DNA from: Actinernus sp. WN-2022
Taxonomy: Eukaryota > Cnidaria > Anthozoa > Actiniaria > Actinernidae
Direction of reading: 5' to 3'
Assembly (NCBI GenBank): GCA_030867875.1
Contig: JAOWCC010001634.1
Coordinates: 36,537,867 to 36,601,866, forward strand
Length of the DNA stretch: 64,000 bases
Position numbers and translations under genes: made by a program
Notes under the pieces: generated by a model
The model's input: the letters and a program-made list of their open reading frames with translations, nothing else
Databases searched by the model: none
What the model was told of the DNA's origin: nothing
Shown: in pieces, positions 45,601 to 53,109 of the stretch
Layout of the letters: each line of letters begins with the position of its first letter
How positions within the stretch are numbered: position 1 is the stretch's first letter

Positions 45601-46123
45601 TAATTTGTTCTCTTTAATTTCTTGATTTATTTCTTGATCAATGTCAAAATAACAAGAGAAATAAATTAATATGTGCGCTCTCAAACTTCCCTTTTAAAAT
45701 CATACCGTATTCCAAATTAAAATGGCAAAATTTATAACCGGCCTATGTCAGACTAAAACAGCACATTCCGATATAGCTTAATATGTTTGGGAGTAAACCC
45801 CCTCACCCGGGATATTGTCACATAAATCACTGTAAATTGAAAACTTAGGATATCTTTTGTATTCAAATTTTCAAGTCTTTCTATGTAGCAATTTTTCATT
45901 TTCATTTCTTTGTTATCGATTGACAGGCCATTATTTTAATGGAGTTACAAATCGATGTGACAACACTCGTAATAACTTCTGGAGGTTCTCTGTGCCTGGT
46001 GGATTGCGTTACGGGACCGTGACCTTACGGCGTGACCTAACTATTCCGGTGGCAGGAATATTCACTGCGACGAGCTGCGGAAGGCCGACTTATGTTATTA
46101 AGAACATTTATGTGTATTTTTGA
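21534..46123 (+). CDS. Secreted PAN/apple-EGF-fibrinogen-type protein (multi-exon gene)
   Basis: Seven firm exons (21534-21654, 32891-33105, 33415-33523, 33696-33845, 37744-37975, 39476-39588, 45927-46123) and one possible cassette (41631-41759) join with matching phases into 378 or 421 residues. Domains in order: signal peptide (1-21), PAN/apple domain (about 29-112; C29, C60, C64, C70, C86), EGF-like module (113-148), a GGTCRDI...YWLKPPG...FC segment like the start of fibrinogen-type domains (about 159-194), then a Trp/Cys-rich C-terminal region (WFHSKKTGG, ASCWRVFGNRA, CDNTRNNFWRF, VTLRR) ending at TGA. From family knowledge, this order resembles cnidarian secreted proteins often annotated as skeletal organic matrix protein 5-like. 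A role in extracellular matrix or adhesion is inference. No other host exon interrupts it. A TATA-like TTTATATAG lies near 21298, and AATAAA at 46483-46488 could be the poly(A) signal. Confidence 0.8.
22473..22984 (+). mobile_element. MITE family B copy 1, TSD GATTAA
   Basis: 512 bp bounded by CAAGGGCACCCAACGA and its inverted form TCGTTGGCTGCCCTTG. It is flanked by the direct 6-mer GATTAA (22467-22472 and 22985-22990). Inside, an A/T-rich motif like CTAGAAAAT recurs many times. The second copy, 24827-25325, lies in the opposite orientation. It sits in intron 1 of the secreted-protein gene. Confidence 0.82.
24154..24315. mobile_element. Foldback MITE with GAGACGCCGATACC arms
   Basis: AAACTAATTGAGATTTTGAG with GACGCCGATACCGAATTATA, and its reverse complement, form about 48-bp arms around a GC-rich centre holding a second inverted pair, ATATATTCTTCGTATTG / CAATACGGAATATAT. 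A divergent relative (TTTGAGACGCCAATA) lies at about 23568. Confidence 0.7.
24339..24552 (+). pseudogene. LINE 3' end fragment
   Basis: EFDSLAVFKQHIKKHIFN* reads as the last residues of a LINE ORF2. An AT-rich UTR follows with CTCGCTGAAAAACCGCTTGG and an (ATT)n tail at about 24535-24552. Confidence 0.6.
24827..25325 (-). mobile_element. MITE family B copy 2, TSD TTGCTT
   Basis: 499 bp, inverted relative to 22473-22984, with the same termini CAAGGGCACCCAACGA / TCGTTGGGTGCCCTTG. It is flanked by TTGCTT (24821-24826 and 25326-25331). Internal blocks (TTTTCTAGGG, CGTACGAATATTTTAGG) match copy 1 with scattered substitutions. Confidence 0.82.
25369..25698 (+). pseudogene. hAT transposase C-terminal dimerisation fragment
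   Basis: The frame reads VAPYWRNMQTCLFFSNVREL, then LAVLPIGSTEAERSFSCIRR, LQIMETERLSDLSLIAMHGH. LP...TEAERSFS..R..K....T..RL..L.....H is the conserved hAT C-terminal (dimerisation) domain, as in domesticated ZMYM/THAP12-like proteins. The catalytic and zinc-finger parts are absent. MITE family B copy 2 ends just 43 bp upstream, so the older element was probably disrupted there. It lies in intron 1 of the secreted-protein gene. Confidence 0.78.
25996..27062 (-). mobile_element. LINE 3' half, frameshifted
   Basis: Minus-strand segments in order: ISEIIKWSAENKMIFNESKT (about 27020-26950), HKLLGVTIDNKLTF (about 26855), LCKKLAQRIAVLRIIRRFLP and LYYNAMIKQIMMYASTVWSS (26818-26624), then STTRFWNTIPNEIKRKPSLG (26380-26310). 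The 3' UTR ends in an (ATT)n tail at about 26010-25996. This is a Jockey/CR1-group LINE with at least two frame breaks. Confidence 0.8.
27363..28374. mobile_element. piggyBac-type non-autonomous element, TTAA duplication
   Basis: The termini CCCTTTGAGCCCC (27363) and GGGGCTCAAAGGG (28374) are inverted repeats, each abutting TTAA (27359-27362 and 28375-28378). A TTAA target with CCC-starting termini is typical of piggyBac; Kolobok also uses TTAA. The 1012-bp interior has no transposase, although a 122-codon open frame (27685-28053) contains an FxHLHSSKYRRSLKPFRPNS stretch of unknown origin. Confidence 0.72.
28640..29750. other. Intron 1 sequence without recognised element
   Basis: I see no family signature on either strand in this stretch. 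Confidence 0.5.
29780..30366 (-). repeat. 57-bp tandem array (about 10 units) in a tRNA-like SINE head
   Basis: Units of 57 bp repeat from 29807 to 30366 with very few differences (A/G at one site; one unit is 5 bp short). On the minus strand each unit contains GTAGTGTAGTGGATAGGACA, a tRNA D-arm/box A. The sequence just beyond the array, 29793-29780, reads AGTTCGATTCCGGC, a box B. So the array is an expansion of the 5' half of a tRNA-derived SINE. Because 57 is divisible by 3, long open frames run through it on both strands; they are artefacts. Confidence 0.88.
30940..31990 (-). pseudogene. Penelope-like element remnant with GIY-YIG-type C-terminus
   Basis: Minus-strand frames, broken by shifts, give RCERTKCKTCPG-like text (about 31425-31385; CERxKCKTC is the Penelope-like linker), then CINGRHLAQSTTVSEHFSKA, PLNDVQITPLETIHNDSDSV and RKAREAHLI, then NTLEPHGMNRREEIN (about 30975-30930). 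The pattern H+...H.....I.....R...E..LI...T..P.G.N matches the endonuclease tail of Penelope-like retroelements. It lies in intron 1 of the secreted-protein gene. Confidence 0.65.
32891..33105 (+). CDS. Exon 2: PAN/apple domain core
   Basis: Acceptor TCTCTACTTGCAG| is strong. It encodes RSLTNHVKSTRVVTSNIHC, then AFACTAHAWCVSYNYED and GCELNNETAV. The C..C.....C.SYNY...CEL pattern is diagnostic of PAN/apple domains. It ends AGTGGG|GTAATG, phase 0. Confidence 0.82.
33415..33523 (+). CDS. Exon 3: EGF-like module
   Basis: Acceptor TTACTTTCCAG|. It encodes LNVICQNGGTPLSMCEFG, then FVCACLSKWTGLDCST. This gives the C2-QNGGT-C3, C4.C5 and G.DC6 landmarks of an EGF-like fold, but the usual first cysteine is absent, leaving five. 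Donor ACAT|GTGAGT, phase 1. Confidence 0.8.
33696..33845 (+). CDS. Exon 4: CRDI fibrinogen-type segment
   Basis: Acceptor CTATCTTTAG|. It encodes SPGGTCRDISTSGDS, then NTYWLKPPGCSTTFSTFCHM. The CRDI ... G.YW..P ... F..FC.M pattern is the N-terminal piece of fibrinogen-related and fibrillar-collagen C-propeptide-like domains. Donor GGAG|GTTTGT, phase 1, is weaker than the others. Confidence 0.78.
34130..35080. repeat. Imperfect inverted repeat in intron 4
   Basis: CTGCGAGCAGAGGTTTCTCA and CTCTGCCCGCCGAAAG (34308-34350) mirror CTTTCGGCGACAGG and TGAGAAACCTCTGCTCGCAG (34864-34910). The outer parts, with CAAGTCAATGCAAGT versus ACGCAAGTCATCAC, also resemble each other in reverse. It is probably a decayed foldback element. 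Confidence 0.6.
35137..35364 (-). other. Unassigned 75-codon open frame
   Basis: The minus-strand text PQGLGSSRLPFQVLGRP, then LEQMWKLQKLVKHIRAEEKA and AKEILALARDGP has a helical, protein-like composition, unlike the surrounding repeat translation. I do not recognise a family. It lies in intron 4 on the opposite strand and could be a transposon ORF fragment. Confidence 0.25.
35394..35673. mobile_element. MITE, TAATAGAGTGGAATGG termini
   Basis: TAATAGAGTGGAATGGTTAT and GAAACCC (35394-35420) are the exact reverse complement of 35647-35673. The 280-bp element has no coding content. Confidence 0.75.
36620..37690. repeat. Tandem array of 77-84-bp units with dimeric higher order
   Basis: About 14 units contain TTTGTAGCCAATTAACAGCA, ACCAATCGAACATTGACTTC and ACATG(T/C)ACAACACCATG. 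Between about 37040 and 37420, two unit variants (one with TGCGTAACACCATGGCATAA, one with CCTGACATATCCCC) alternate as a dimer of about 162 bp, repeated at least twice. It lies in intron 4 and ends about 50 bp before the exon 5 acceptor. Confidence 0.88.
37744..37975 (+). CDS. Exon 5: C-terminal domain, first part
   Basis: Acceptor TCGTTTTCTAG|, only about 50 bp after the end of the tandem array in intron 4. It encodes VWKKVDSTWFHSKKTGG, then SGSVFWNGCGSKGSG and YTQEFRGVASCWRVFGNR. The frame is open for all 232 nt with no ATG start. Phases 1 in and 2 out fit both neighbours. Donor GAGC|GTGAGT. Confidence 0.75.
38057..38289. mobile_element. Inverted-repeat element after exon 5
   Basis: GCCTCTGGTGTTAAAATCCG, then TTGAGAACCTCA and CCATG (38057-38096) mirror CATGGAAATGAGATTCTCAA and CACCAGAGGC (38253-38289). 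The outer purine-rich flanks also pair loosely. It is in intron 5. Confidence 0.6.
38648..38757. repeat. 20-bp tandem repeat x5
   Basis: GCCATCTTGAACTATGTTTA is repeated with one 4-bp insertion (GCATGCATCTTG). Intron 5. Confidence 0.8.
39476..39588 (+). CDS. Exon 6: C-terminal domain, second part
   Basis: Acceptor ACCAACTACAG|. It encodes YSSTHGGAPGTTNYGLHNLN, then TALGDTITNQRYMMGSS. Donor TCAG|GTAAGA is strong; phase 2 in, phase 1 out. An alternative acceptor at 39440/39441 (ATTAG|) would add 12 residues in frame. Confidence 0.72.
39589..41338. other. Intron 6, mostly without recognised elements
   Basis: A minus-strand open frame at 40234-40506 (ALGVCYFGLTAPKLNKLYKL) has some LINE-like flavour, but I cannot assign it. 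A possible acceptor at 40885 is followed by SPNTYVYIPCGILE and then no donor. Confidence 0.4.
41339..41530. mobile_element. MITE, GGCCATCCCAATAAAATG termini
   Basis: GGCCATCCCAATAAAATG at 41339 and CATTTTATTGGGATGGCC ending at 41530 are exact inverted repeats. It is 192 bp, with two internal copies of GACCCAATTTT..GGGAAAAGTTAA. It sits 100 bp before candidate exon 7. Confidence 0.8.
41631..41759 (+). CDS. Candidate cassette exon 7 (symmetric phase 1-1)
   Basis: Acceptor ACTATCTTAG| (or TTCAG| at 41642) and donor CACG|GTAAGC frame a 129-nt open stretch encoding WVNDETYCVDRDRLYPDLN and YAGFTYTCMCGALVQ. It has the phases needed to sit between exons 6 and 8, but exon 6 also joins exon 8 directly (MGSSG-HYFNGVTNRCDN), which reads more like the rest of the family. 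It may be alternatively spliced, or a leftover of another module. Confidence 0.45.
41931..42035. repeat. Inverted repeat, short foldback
   Basis: CAATCTCGTTCCCAGAGCCC followed by GCGATC mirrors GATCGCGGGTTATGAGAACG followed by AGATTG. It lies inside a long + strand open frame (41782-42420) that looks repeat-derived and intronic. Confidence 0.65.
42425..42705 (-). mobile_element. Foldback MITE family A, partial copy
   Basis: Contains AAATTTTCCCGCGGACTTTG, ACAGCTACATCCCTCAA, TTTCAGAAATTCGATTTTTA and CACTGTATTTCGCGCC in the same order as the right half of the copy at 20135-20520. It ends at CGCGAACTGGTCTA. Confidence 0.7.
43033..43146. mobile_element. Short TTA-flanked element with long C and G tracts
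   Basis: The ends are TGCACTAGTC and GACTAGTGCA, each with TTA outside (43031-43033 and 43145-43147 approximately). The core is C-rich, then a near-continuous G run of about 25 bases (about 43104-43128). The 3-bp TTA flank suggests a PIF/Harbinger-type MITE. The G run could form a quadruplex. Confidence 0.6.
43200..45110. other. Intron 7 without recognised elements
   Basis: AT-rich unique-looking sequence on both strands. Nothing with a family signature is visible. Confidence 0.45.
45117..45409. mobile_element. MITE, AATAGGCCCTTTGCAGCTAA termini
   Basis: AATAGGCCCTTTGCAGCTAA followed by CA and TCACGTG at the left mirrors CACGTGA, TGTTAGCTGCAAAGGGCCTA and TT at the right. Inner arms (ATGGATACTGGAGAGCAAGC / GCTCTCCAGTAC) pair only partly. 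It is in intron 7. Confidence 0.75.
45927..46123 (+). CDS. Exon 8: terminal exon and stop
   Basis: Acceptor TTATCGATTGACAG|. It encodes HYFNGVTNRCDNTRNNFWRF, then SVPGGLRYGTVTLRRDLTIP, AGIFTATSCG and the end YVIKNIYVYF, with TGA at 46121-46123. Two cysteines and the FWRF/VTLRR blocks suggest the end of a beta-rich extracellular domain. A short tandem array and a hairpin follow in the presumed 3' UTR. Confidence 0.78.
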
Positions 46124-46149
46124 ACTTTTCACACCTATATACTTATACT

Positions 46150-46255
46150 TCCCCACCTCCTGGGCACAACATACTCTCCCTCCCCTGGGAACAACATACT
46201 CCCCCACCCCCTGGGCACAACATACTCCCCCACCCCCCTGGGCACAACATACCAC
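46150..46255. repeat. Short tandem repeat CCCCTGGGCACAACATACTC x4
   Basis: Units of about 26-29 bp directly follow the stop codon of the secreted-protein gene, so they are probably in its 3' UTR. Confidence 0.85.
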
Positions 46256-46296
46256 TCCCTGCACACAGGAAAAATTAATAATTGACTATGTAAACA

Positions 46297-46375
46297 GTCT
46301 GTCAAATGTTTGTAAAAATGTCTGTATATTTATGATTGTGTAAATTCACAGACATTTTGCAAACATTTTACAGAC
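46297..46375. repeat. Hairpin-forming inverted repeat in presumed 3' UTR
   Basis: GTCTGTCAAATGTTTGTAAA and AATGTCTGT pair with ACAGACATTTTGCAAACATT and TTACAGAC. The loop is about 22 bp. It is upstream of a possible AATAAA signal (46483-46488). Confidence 0.65.
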
Positions 46376-46687
46376 GCATGAGCCCCTAACCATTATCTAT
46401 CCTGCATGCTAGGCCTATGTCACAGCGTTTCCACATTTAGAACGGATTCCCGCTACTTTTGGGTTGCAATCTTTCCTAAGGGAATAAAATCACAAAAGCG
46501 TAGCAGCCCTGTTGTTGGTATAACAAAAGTAGCTAATGAGACACCCGTTTTGTTCCGCCACTGGCGCAACCCACCGATTGGCGGGAAAACTAATCTTAAA
46601 GTAGCTCAACTTGTAAAAACGCCGTGACAGCTATATAGGAGTTCTTCAAAGTCTTTAAATGGTTCGATCTTTCCAGTGCCGGGCAAC

Positions 46688-46853
46688 ATGATCTGTATTG
46701 GGACAACATTGAGGGAAGCGAATATACGTCTGATCTGTGTTGGGACAACATTGAGGGAAGTGAAGAAACATCATATATGATCTGTATTGGGGCAACATTG
46801 AGGGAAGCCGAGACATCACATGATCTGTGTTGGGACAACATTGAAGGATGCGA
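46688..46853. repeat. Tandem repeat, about 45 bp x4
   Basis: ATGATCTGTRTTGGGACAAC followed by ATTGAGGGAAGCGA recurs four times with small indels. Confidence 0.8.
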
Positions 46854-47832
46854 ATTAGGTTCATTGAATAGGATCTACGTGCACTCTTTTAACAAATTTA
46901 AAATATGAATCAATAGAAATAGCCGGTTATTTGTGTAATCTGCATAGGTTAGAAAGTTCAAATAGTATACAGAGAAACGCTAAAATATGAGCTACATGTG
47001 CAACCCTGACGATGTCTTAAGGGAAAACTGAGCATCAGAATCACCCTTTTACCGAGTTTCTTTATAGTTCTTTTATATTACCTATGCCTAATGGACAACA
47101 AAAAGTAATTTACTTATTCAGAAACCTTGTAAAACAAGCTTAAGCTAACTCAGGAAAATTGCAGAATTTTCCGCACCGTTATCTGCCACTTTTTTCGCAC
47201 AATTTTCCTTTTTTTTTCGCACCCAGTTAGAAGCCCTGTCACTACGTGCTCAAATCAACCTGTCTTTCAAATTAAGCCCCATTCATCTAGACCCTCTTGG
47301 GACTAGAAGTGACTCCATTCATGCCTTTTGAAACATAAACGGTTAAATTACGTAACTTAATGAAAACAAAAGAAACTGAAACAATAGTTGAAGACACATA
47401 CGGTACGGTAAATAGTGCGGCACTAATTAGTATTTTACCATCTCATACCCAAAGATACCAGACCGTTAAAGTGTTTTTTCTATAGCCGGTCTGTTATCGG
47501 TTGCATTGTTTTTTTACTTACACATCTTCCCCTTTTTGATATAGTTTTAACTTTCACTGTTTCTTATGCTCTTTATTTGCAATATACTTTCACGAATAGT
47601 TGTATACAAGAGACCATCGGTGATGATCTCTTGTTGTATAATAATGTTTTGTGTCCTTATTTTTCTAACACCATTAAATATCATCTTGAATCTGATAGTT
47701 GTTTTTGGGCGCCTGATAGTTCGGTTGTGCAAATGATAATTTAAAACCTGGATCATCAGGGATAAAGATAAGTTGGCTGCATTTCACTAATAGTCCCACT
47801 CACAGTTTGAATATTTCATGTAAAGCGGTTGT

Positions 47833-47985
47833 GAAAACCAGGCGAACGGTGACTCGTTAGTCAATTATCTTTAAAACAAATCGAGAAATTCACAGTACAT
47901 AGAAGCAGCTACAAGCCTGTAATATTTCTATCTGCACTACTTTCACTGTCGTCGCGTCGCTCGAGTCACCGTTCGCCTCGTTTTC
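47833..47985. repeat. Inverted repeat, AAAACCAGGCGAACGGTGAC arms
   Basis: AAAACCAGGCGAACGGTGAC and TCG at the left mirror CGAGTCACCGTTCGCCTCGT and TTT at the right, with one mismatch visible. Confidence 0.7.
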
Positions 47986-48199
47986 ATGCAGTTTTTATCA
48001 CTACGTGGCAATGGCGCTGTGAAGGGGAGTATAAGAACGCTCGAGCGTAAGTACAAATATAAGAAACTGAAGGAAAGGGAACTTTTTCTTTCTTGCTACG
48101 ATGTGTTAACCGACCAACACAAGGTGCAAGCACAAGCCGGTATCCCACATCGATAATGCTTCCCTGTTCCTGCACAAAGGCTTCAATCTGAGGCTCCAA

Positions 48200-49670
48200 G
48201 GCAATTAAAATTAACTTTATCATATATTCTCCGAGGAAAGAATACATTTTATTTACTCCGGAGCCTCATATATACATAAAATGTTTTACTTGCAAAAAAT
48301 GTATGCTTTTAAAATTACCACTGAATGACAGAAAGTAATACATGAACTAAGATCAAAAGAGTTTTGAATGCTATCGATCTTACCTCTATAAATCAGGCGT
48401 GGATTAAGCCAAAACGCTCAATCGCTAAATCTTTGATTTTGGAGTTATTTAGATTTCGTAAGCCATTTGAGATCCCGGCTTGTCTAATTAGAAATCACTC
48501 CCCAAGTGACATGCAATTAATTCCTTTATAACTCACCATTCTAATCCAGATAGCGTATACGCAATCAATCAACCAATTCATATCAGTTTATTTAACCCTA
48601 ATATAAGTTGCAGTACTCATCCGAAAAATGGTGTCACCAAACTTGGGTTGTTAGGAAATGTTGGCACTAAAATAAGCACTGCCACTTTAGAGAGCATGCA
48701 GAAATGAGTACGTTTGAAAAATTAAAGGGGCATAGCACCAAGGGTTGAGAAGTTACCGAGGTTCAAAATAAGAGAGAGTCAGGACGTCAGGACTGACTAG
48801 GGTCGTTTTCATGTTTCTTGAGAGCTTCAAACGTTGATTGCTTTGTAAGGATATATTCTGCCATTATGAAAACACGAACTCGCTCTTTCACATACAGGCT
48901 AGTTTATTCTTCAGAAAATATTGAATATCAAAATTAGCGGCAGCCATTTTTCGAATGGGTCTATACGACCCTCCTCATTTGGCGGTCGCTTTTTCAAGGT
49001 TAACCTCGAACTGAATGAGTTTCAGAACGAGTTTAGATTAGCAAAAACAGTTTTTTATCCTAGTGGGACTCAACATGGACGCCATGCGAGAAGTGGAGTC
49101 ACGCCCAGCCAGGTGAGGCCGTATCCAAGAACTCATGCAGGCCTGATCGTATCATCCTACAGTAAACTTACACTAAATCTTCAACCATGATTTCAATTAT
49201 GAGCATTGGGGGAAGGGGGGATGTCATTTTTGTCATATTATGTAGTTTTTTTTATGACTACCCCCAGATTAAAGCTTACTATTTTAGTAACTTACTGTGA
49301 TTTTTGGCTGATCAGATCTCTCCGCAAGATCCAACGTACCAATGACGCATTTGTCGTATACGTTTTTTTTCTTCTACTTTTTACTATTTCAGTATATCCC
49401 CCCTCCGACTTTAAAAAAAACAATTATCTAACAACAAATACACTTTATGAAACGTACATGTATATTTAAACCAGCATTATCAGAAGCATAATTTTACAGA
49501 ACTGTCATTTCGGGCTGATGTATAGAGCTACTATGTAGATAAGCTAAGAATAAACCATTGAATTACTGTTATTATTACTTTGGTTTATGTAAACATAATT
49601 GTTTTCAGGTTATTTTCCAAACTACTATATATAGAGAATACATTGTTCTATGGTATGAAACGTTACCATT
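48200..49670. other. No recognised gene
   Basis: Short open frames without signatures. ATTCTCCGAGGAAAGAATAC at about 48230 resembles the centre of the palindrome at 49829-50024 (ATTCTCCGAGAAAAGAATAA). Confidence 0.4.
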
Positions 49671-49679
49671 TCCTACGTC

Positions 49680-49817
49680 ATATGGCCATCTTGGATTCAA
49701 AGCGAGGCAATCCTTTGTTTTTGCCAGGTTAGCCTCGTTTTGCCTATCCCTCACTGCGAGGCTAACCTGGCAAAAACAAAGGATTGCTTAGCTTTGAATC
49801 CAAGATGGCCACCAGGT
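49680..49817. repeat. Near-perfect palindrome, about 58-bp arms
   Basis: TGGCCATCTTGGATTCAAAG, GCAATCCTTTGTTTTTGCCA and GGTTAGCCTCG are followed by a short spacer, then CGAGGCTAACCTGGCAAAAA, CAAAGGATTGC and CTTTGAATCCAAGATGGCCA. Confidence 0.85.
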
Positions 49818-49828
49818 GAAAGAGTGAA

Positions 49829-50024
49829 TTAGCCCACATTCGATATATATATGCTTCACTTGTCACGGTCAAAGGTTTTAATACGAGGCTGCGGGGTACT
49901 GATTAAATTTATTATGATTTCTTCTATTCTCCGAGAAAAGAATAAATTTAATTTACCCGAAGCCTCGTATTGAAACCTTTGTGCATGACAAGTGAAGTAT
50001 ATATTGAAAGTGGGCTATTTTGTA
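49829..50024. repeat. Long palindrome with AATACGAGGCT arms
   Basis: TAGCCCACATTCGATATATA, TGCTTCACTTGTCA and AATACGAGGCT pair with AGCCTCGTATTGAAACCTTT, TGACAAGTGAAGTATATATT and GAAAGTGGGCTA. It directly follows the previous palindrome. Confidence 0.8.
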
Positions 50025-50099
50025 GGGGGTCCCCGGGAAATATTTTTAATGTTAGGTTCTCGGAAGTTCATTCTCCTGCATTTTCTAACTCAATTTAGT

Positions 50100-51050
50100 G
50101 CATTTTAGCCGTTCTGTGTACACATTTTAAAAAGTAACTGCTGCTACTCATTGTAGATTTATACCTCGCGTGTCCAATTCAACCGACCATTTCTTTGTAA
50201 AATTAATTTATACGCTGGTTTAGAGCTTTTCAAAGCTCCAAGACACAATTGGCACTGACGAAATTCAGCATCCCCTTGCCCAACCATCCCCTAAAGTAAA
50301 AAGCCAAAATTTCGTTTAAAATGGAAAACACTCCAAATTATTTTAGAAGTAAGGTACCGGTTTGATCATGTTTAAAAGAACGACAAGCAACAGAGTGTTT
50401 ATAGACCTGATAAAACACCACATGGATTTAAGTCAATTTTAAAGCGTTTAGAAAGTTTCTTGTGTTAATCATTACTCAGGGAATGACGTTCATAAAGTCT
50501 GGTAAATTGCCCTCTTTGACCGTATATCTGATCAGTAGACACCGATGTTTTAATAATCAGTCTGTATCCAACAAGCACTAGCTGTGCTAGTGTCTGAGTG
50601 AGATCTGACGTTCCACCCGGGGTAGCTAGCCTGTTAATATACCAGACATTTTTTTTACTGTCATCAATCCCATTTTATCTGTCTCGCAGTTATGCAACGA
50701 GCATGCACAGTAAGAAACAAATGGGCTCCCGTAAAGGCTGAATCACGTGACCAATATCACGTGATGATGGCGGCCAAGCTGGCACAATGAGATATTTCAT
50801 CACGTGATATCCCAATCCGGAGTGAGCAAGATGCGATTAATGGTATACGATGCAGTGAAAACAGGTCTCCTAAATGGCTCGAAATGGAGTTTACTTGGAT
50901 AATGGAAAGTTCTGTGGAAGGGACTCACTAAAAAAACACCTTAATTTTCCGTTAGCGTTGAAACGAAGCGACCGATATCACATGTTCAGCTCCTGGCTTT
51001 CACACTGATGAAACTGACCAGAAAACTACCTAGTAATGCAATATTTATAT
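50100..51050. other. No recognised gene
   Basis: Unique-looking sequence. It contains repeated TCACGTGA sites at about 50740-50810, with no further support for regulation. Confidence 0.4.
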
Positions 51051-51181
51051 ACCGCTGTTTCCAAAACGTCCAAGAGCGCTTTACAATGTTTGTCTCTACT
51101 GGATAAATAAATATATATAAACTACAATCTAAAACCACACTAACTGATATTAAAAATTGTAAGTTAAAAAAACTTTTTTTG

Positions 51182-51420
51182 TTAAAGAAATAATTTGTTT
51201 TGTAAATACATTAATATATAACAATAAGCTTTCTTGAAAATAAATGTCTTCAGATTCTTCTTAAAACTAGCAACTGAGGGACTACATTTCAGTTCTAACG
51301 CAACGCATTCCATAGACGCGACGCAGATACCGTATGTCCGGCTGTAAATTATAAGACGGCTCCCTAATAGCATCTTGTTTGCAGAGCGATCGAAGGCAGC
51401 GCTGCGGTATATGTGGCTTC
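51182..51420 (-). pseudogene. LINE C-terminus, part 2 (split by composite transposon)
   Basis: The minus strand reads KPHIPQRCLRSLCKQDAIRE, then PSVASFKKNLKTFIFKKAYC and a 3' UTR. The missing N-terminal side, YKVVNNIAPSYLKELLEPHT, lies at about 55446-55387. The two halves adjoin at PHI/PHT, so one LINE was split by the 3966-bp insertion at 51421-55386. Confidence 0.7.
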
Positions 51421-51439
51421 GGTGGCCCATACACGCAAT

Positions 51440-51630
51440 GCGCAAAACAATATTCCAGTGCACAAAACAACGTTCTTAGTGCACAAATCAGTTTCTTAGT
51501 GTATAAAACTAATCTCGATTCACAAAAAAATCTCGATTCACAAAAGAAAATCTTAGTGCACAAAAGAGAATCTCGGTGCACAAAAGAAAATCTCAGTGCA
51601 CAAAAGAAAATCTCAGTGCACAAGAGCAAA
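51440..51630 (+). repeat. Left terminal subrepeat array
   Basis: About nine imperfect 20-22-bp units of the form CAAAAGAAAATCTCAGTGCA. They are mirrored at 55135-55370. Confidence 0.85.
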
Positions 51631-51732
51631 AGGAGGTCTGGGTACCAAAAAGAATATTCAGGCCTGGTTACCACTTGCACCTATAGAAGACGGGAATAGG
51701 TTCAAATACCACAGACTTACCATCCTCTAGCA

Positions 51733-52165
51733 GTTTGTACCTCAAAATTGGTTTTGGGTTCCCTGTGGCTACGAATTGAAAGATTACCGAGAAATGATAC
51801 GGAGTTACTAGATTTTCACTCCTGGAATGAAACTTTAGCGATATTGTGCTCTAAATCTACTCAAGAGATAAAGATTAGTTGTTATTGGAGTGTTGTGTTG
51901 TTTTTTTCTTTTAGGGGAAAAGCTTTGTATAAATTCTCTTTCGCAAAACTCGCTAAATAGAAAGCTTTTCCCTAAAAAAAAACCACACAACACTCCAATA
52001 ACTACTAATCTTTATATCTTGAGTATATTTAGAGCACATTATCGCTAAAGTTTCATTCCAGGAGTGAAAATCTAACTCCGTACAATTGTCCGTATCATTC
52101 TCGGTAATCTTTCAATTCGTAGACACAGGGAACCCAAAACCAATTCTGAGGTACAAACCTAGGGG
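51733..52165. repeat. Long internal palindrome, about 190-bp arms
   Basis: GTACCTCAAAATTGGTTTTG, GGTTCCCTGTGGCTACGAAT, GATTTTCACTCCTGGAATGA and TGGAGTGTTGTGTTG on the left are mirrored, with few differences, on the right ending in CCAATTCTGAGGTACAAACC. The centre is near 51950 (GGGGAAAAGCTTT / AAAGCTTTTCCC). Confidence 0.85.
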
Positions 52166-52199
52166 ATGGCAAGCCTGTGCAAATACCATTAATGAAGGG

Positions 52200-52900
52200 A
52201 AATTTGGGCAAAACCGGCAGCTACTTTTAACCTGAGAGCTGTTGGAAATGCGCCAGTTGCCGGCTTCTACTGACAACCCTGCATTAATAACACAAAGTAG
52301 ATGAACTAGTTGTACAGTTAGTTACATAGAAATCTACATCTCAATGTCTTTGCCAAGGGGTGACCATTGCTGTAATGGTACAAGATTGTTGTTGCTAATA
52401 ATGAATGATTACACAAGAACAAAGCTAGCTCATGTTAGATAATAATGTAAATATTGAAATGTGAAATAAAATAAATGAAATACTGAGAGTAGCAAAAATG
52501 AATCTCTTTTAAGCATCAACTGACATACCAGTTGCCCAAAGGGCTTTATTTACAAATTATAAAGATTTATAAACTTACAAGAAATCTATAGCCAGGAAGG
52601 AATCCAACTCATTGTCCTGATGTGAACAATTTATCCAGTTTGTGCTTGGTTTCCTCCAACTACTTCACGGTATACTAACAATAGTAATGATAATAAAAAT
52701 ATTCAAAGTAAGAGTAACCTAAAAGCAATTCAGAGTTGAAATCCACTCGGCATTTGCCACTTCGTTTCCCTAGGCTTACTTGTGTTCTCTCCCATTCCAG
52801 CATGCTTATAATAGTCCTAAATCACAAGCGTGCATGTTTTATAAATGTCTTGAATAAATGTCTATAATCATGAACTGCTTTTAAAATATAATATGTAAGG
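52200..52900. other. Composite transposon interior, nothing recognised
   Basis: AT-rich, with no coding signature on either strand. Confidence 0.4.
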
Positions 52901-53109
52901 GAGCATATATCCAAGGCCCAAAGAATGTTACCGTCCCAAAAATCAATGCCCAAAAATGTAAGAGCGACAAAACCTTTAACTAACACCCCACCCCAACGCC
53001 GATAAATAATGACCGATACAATCAATGAATAAGAACAAGGACGATCAGCCATAAATCTAGCAGAAGAAAGAACTCGAACAATCACTAAAATGTTTTTCGT
53101 TCGCTTTAT

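Noticed and set aside
51379..51699. Open frames with SAQKKISVHK repeats
   Set aside because: They read through the terminal subrepeat array of the composite transposon, and the mirrored array at 55.1-55.4 kb gives the same text.
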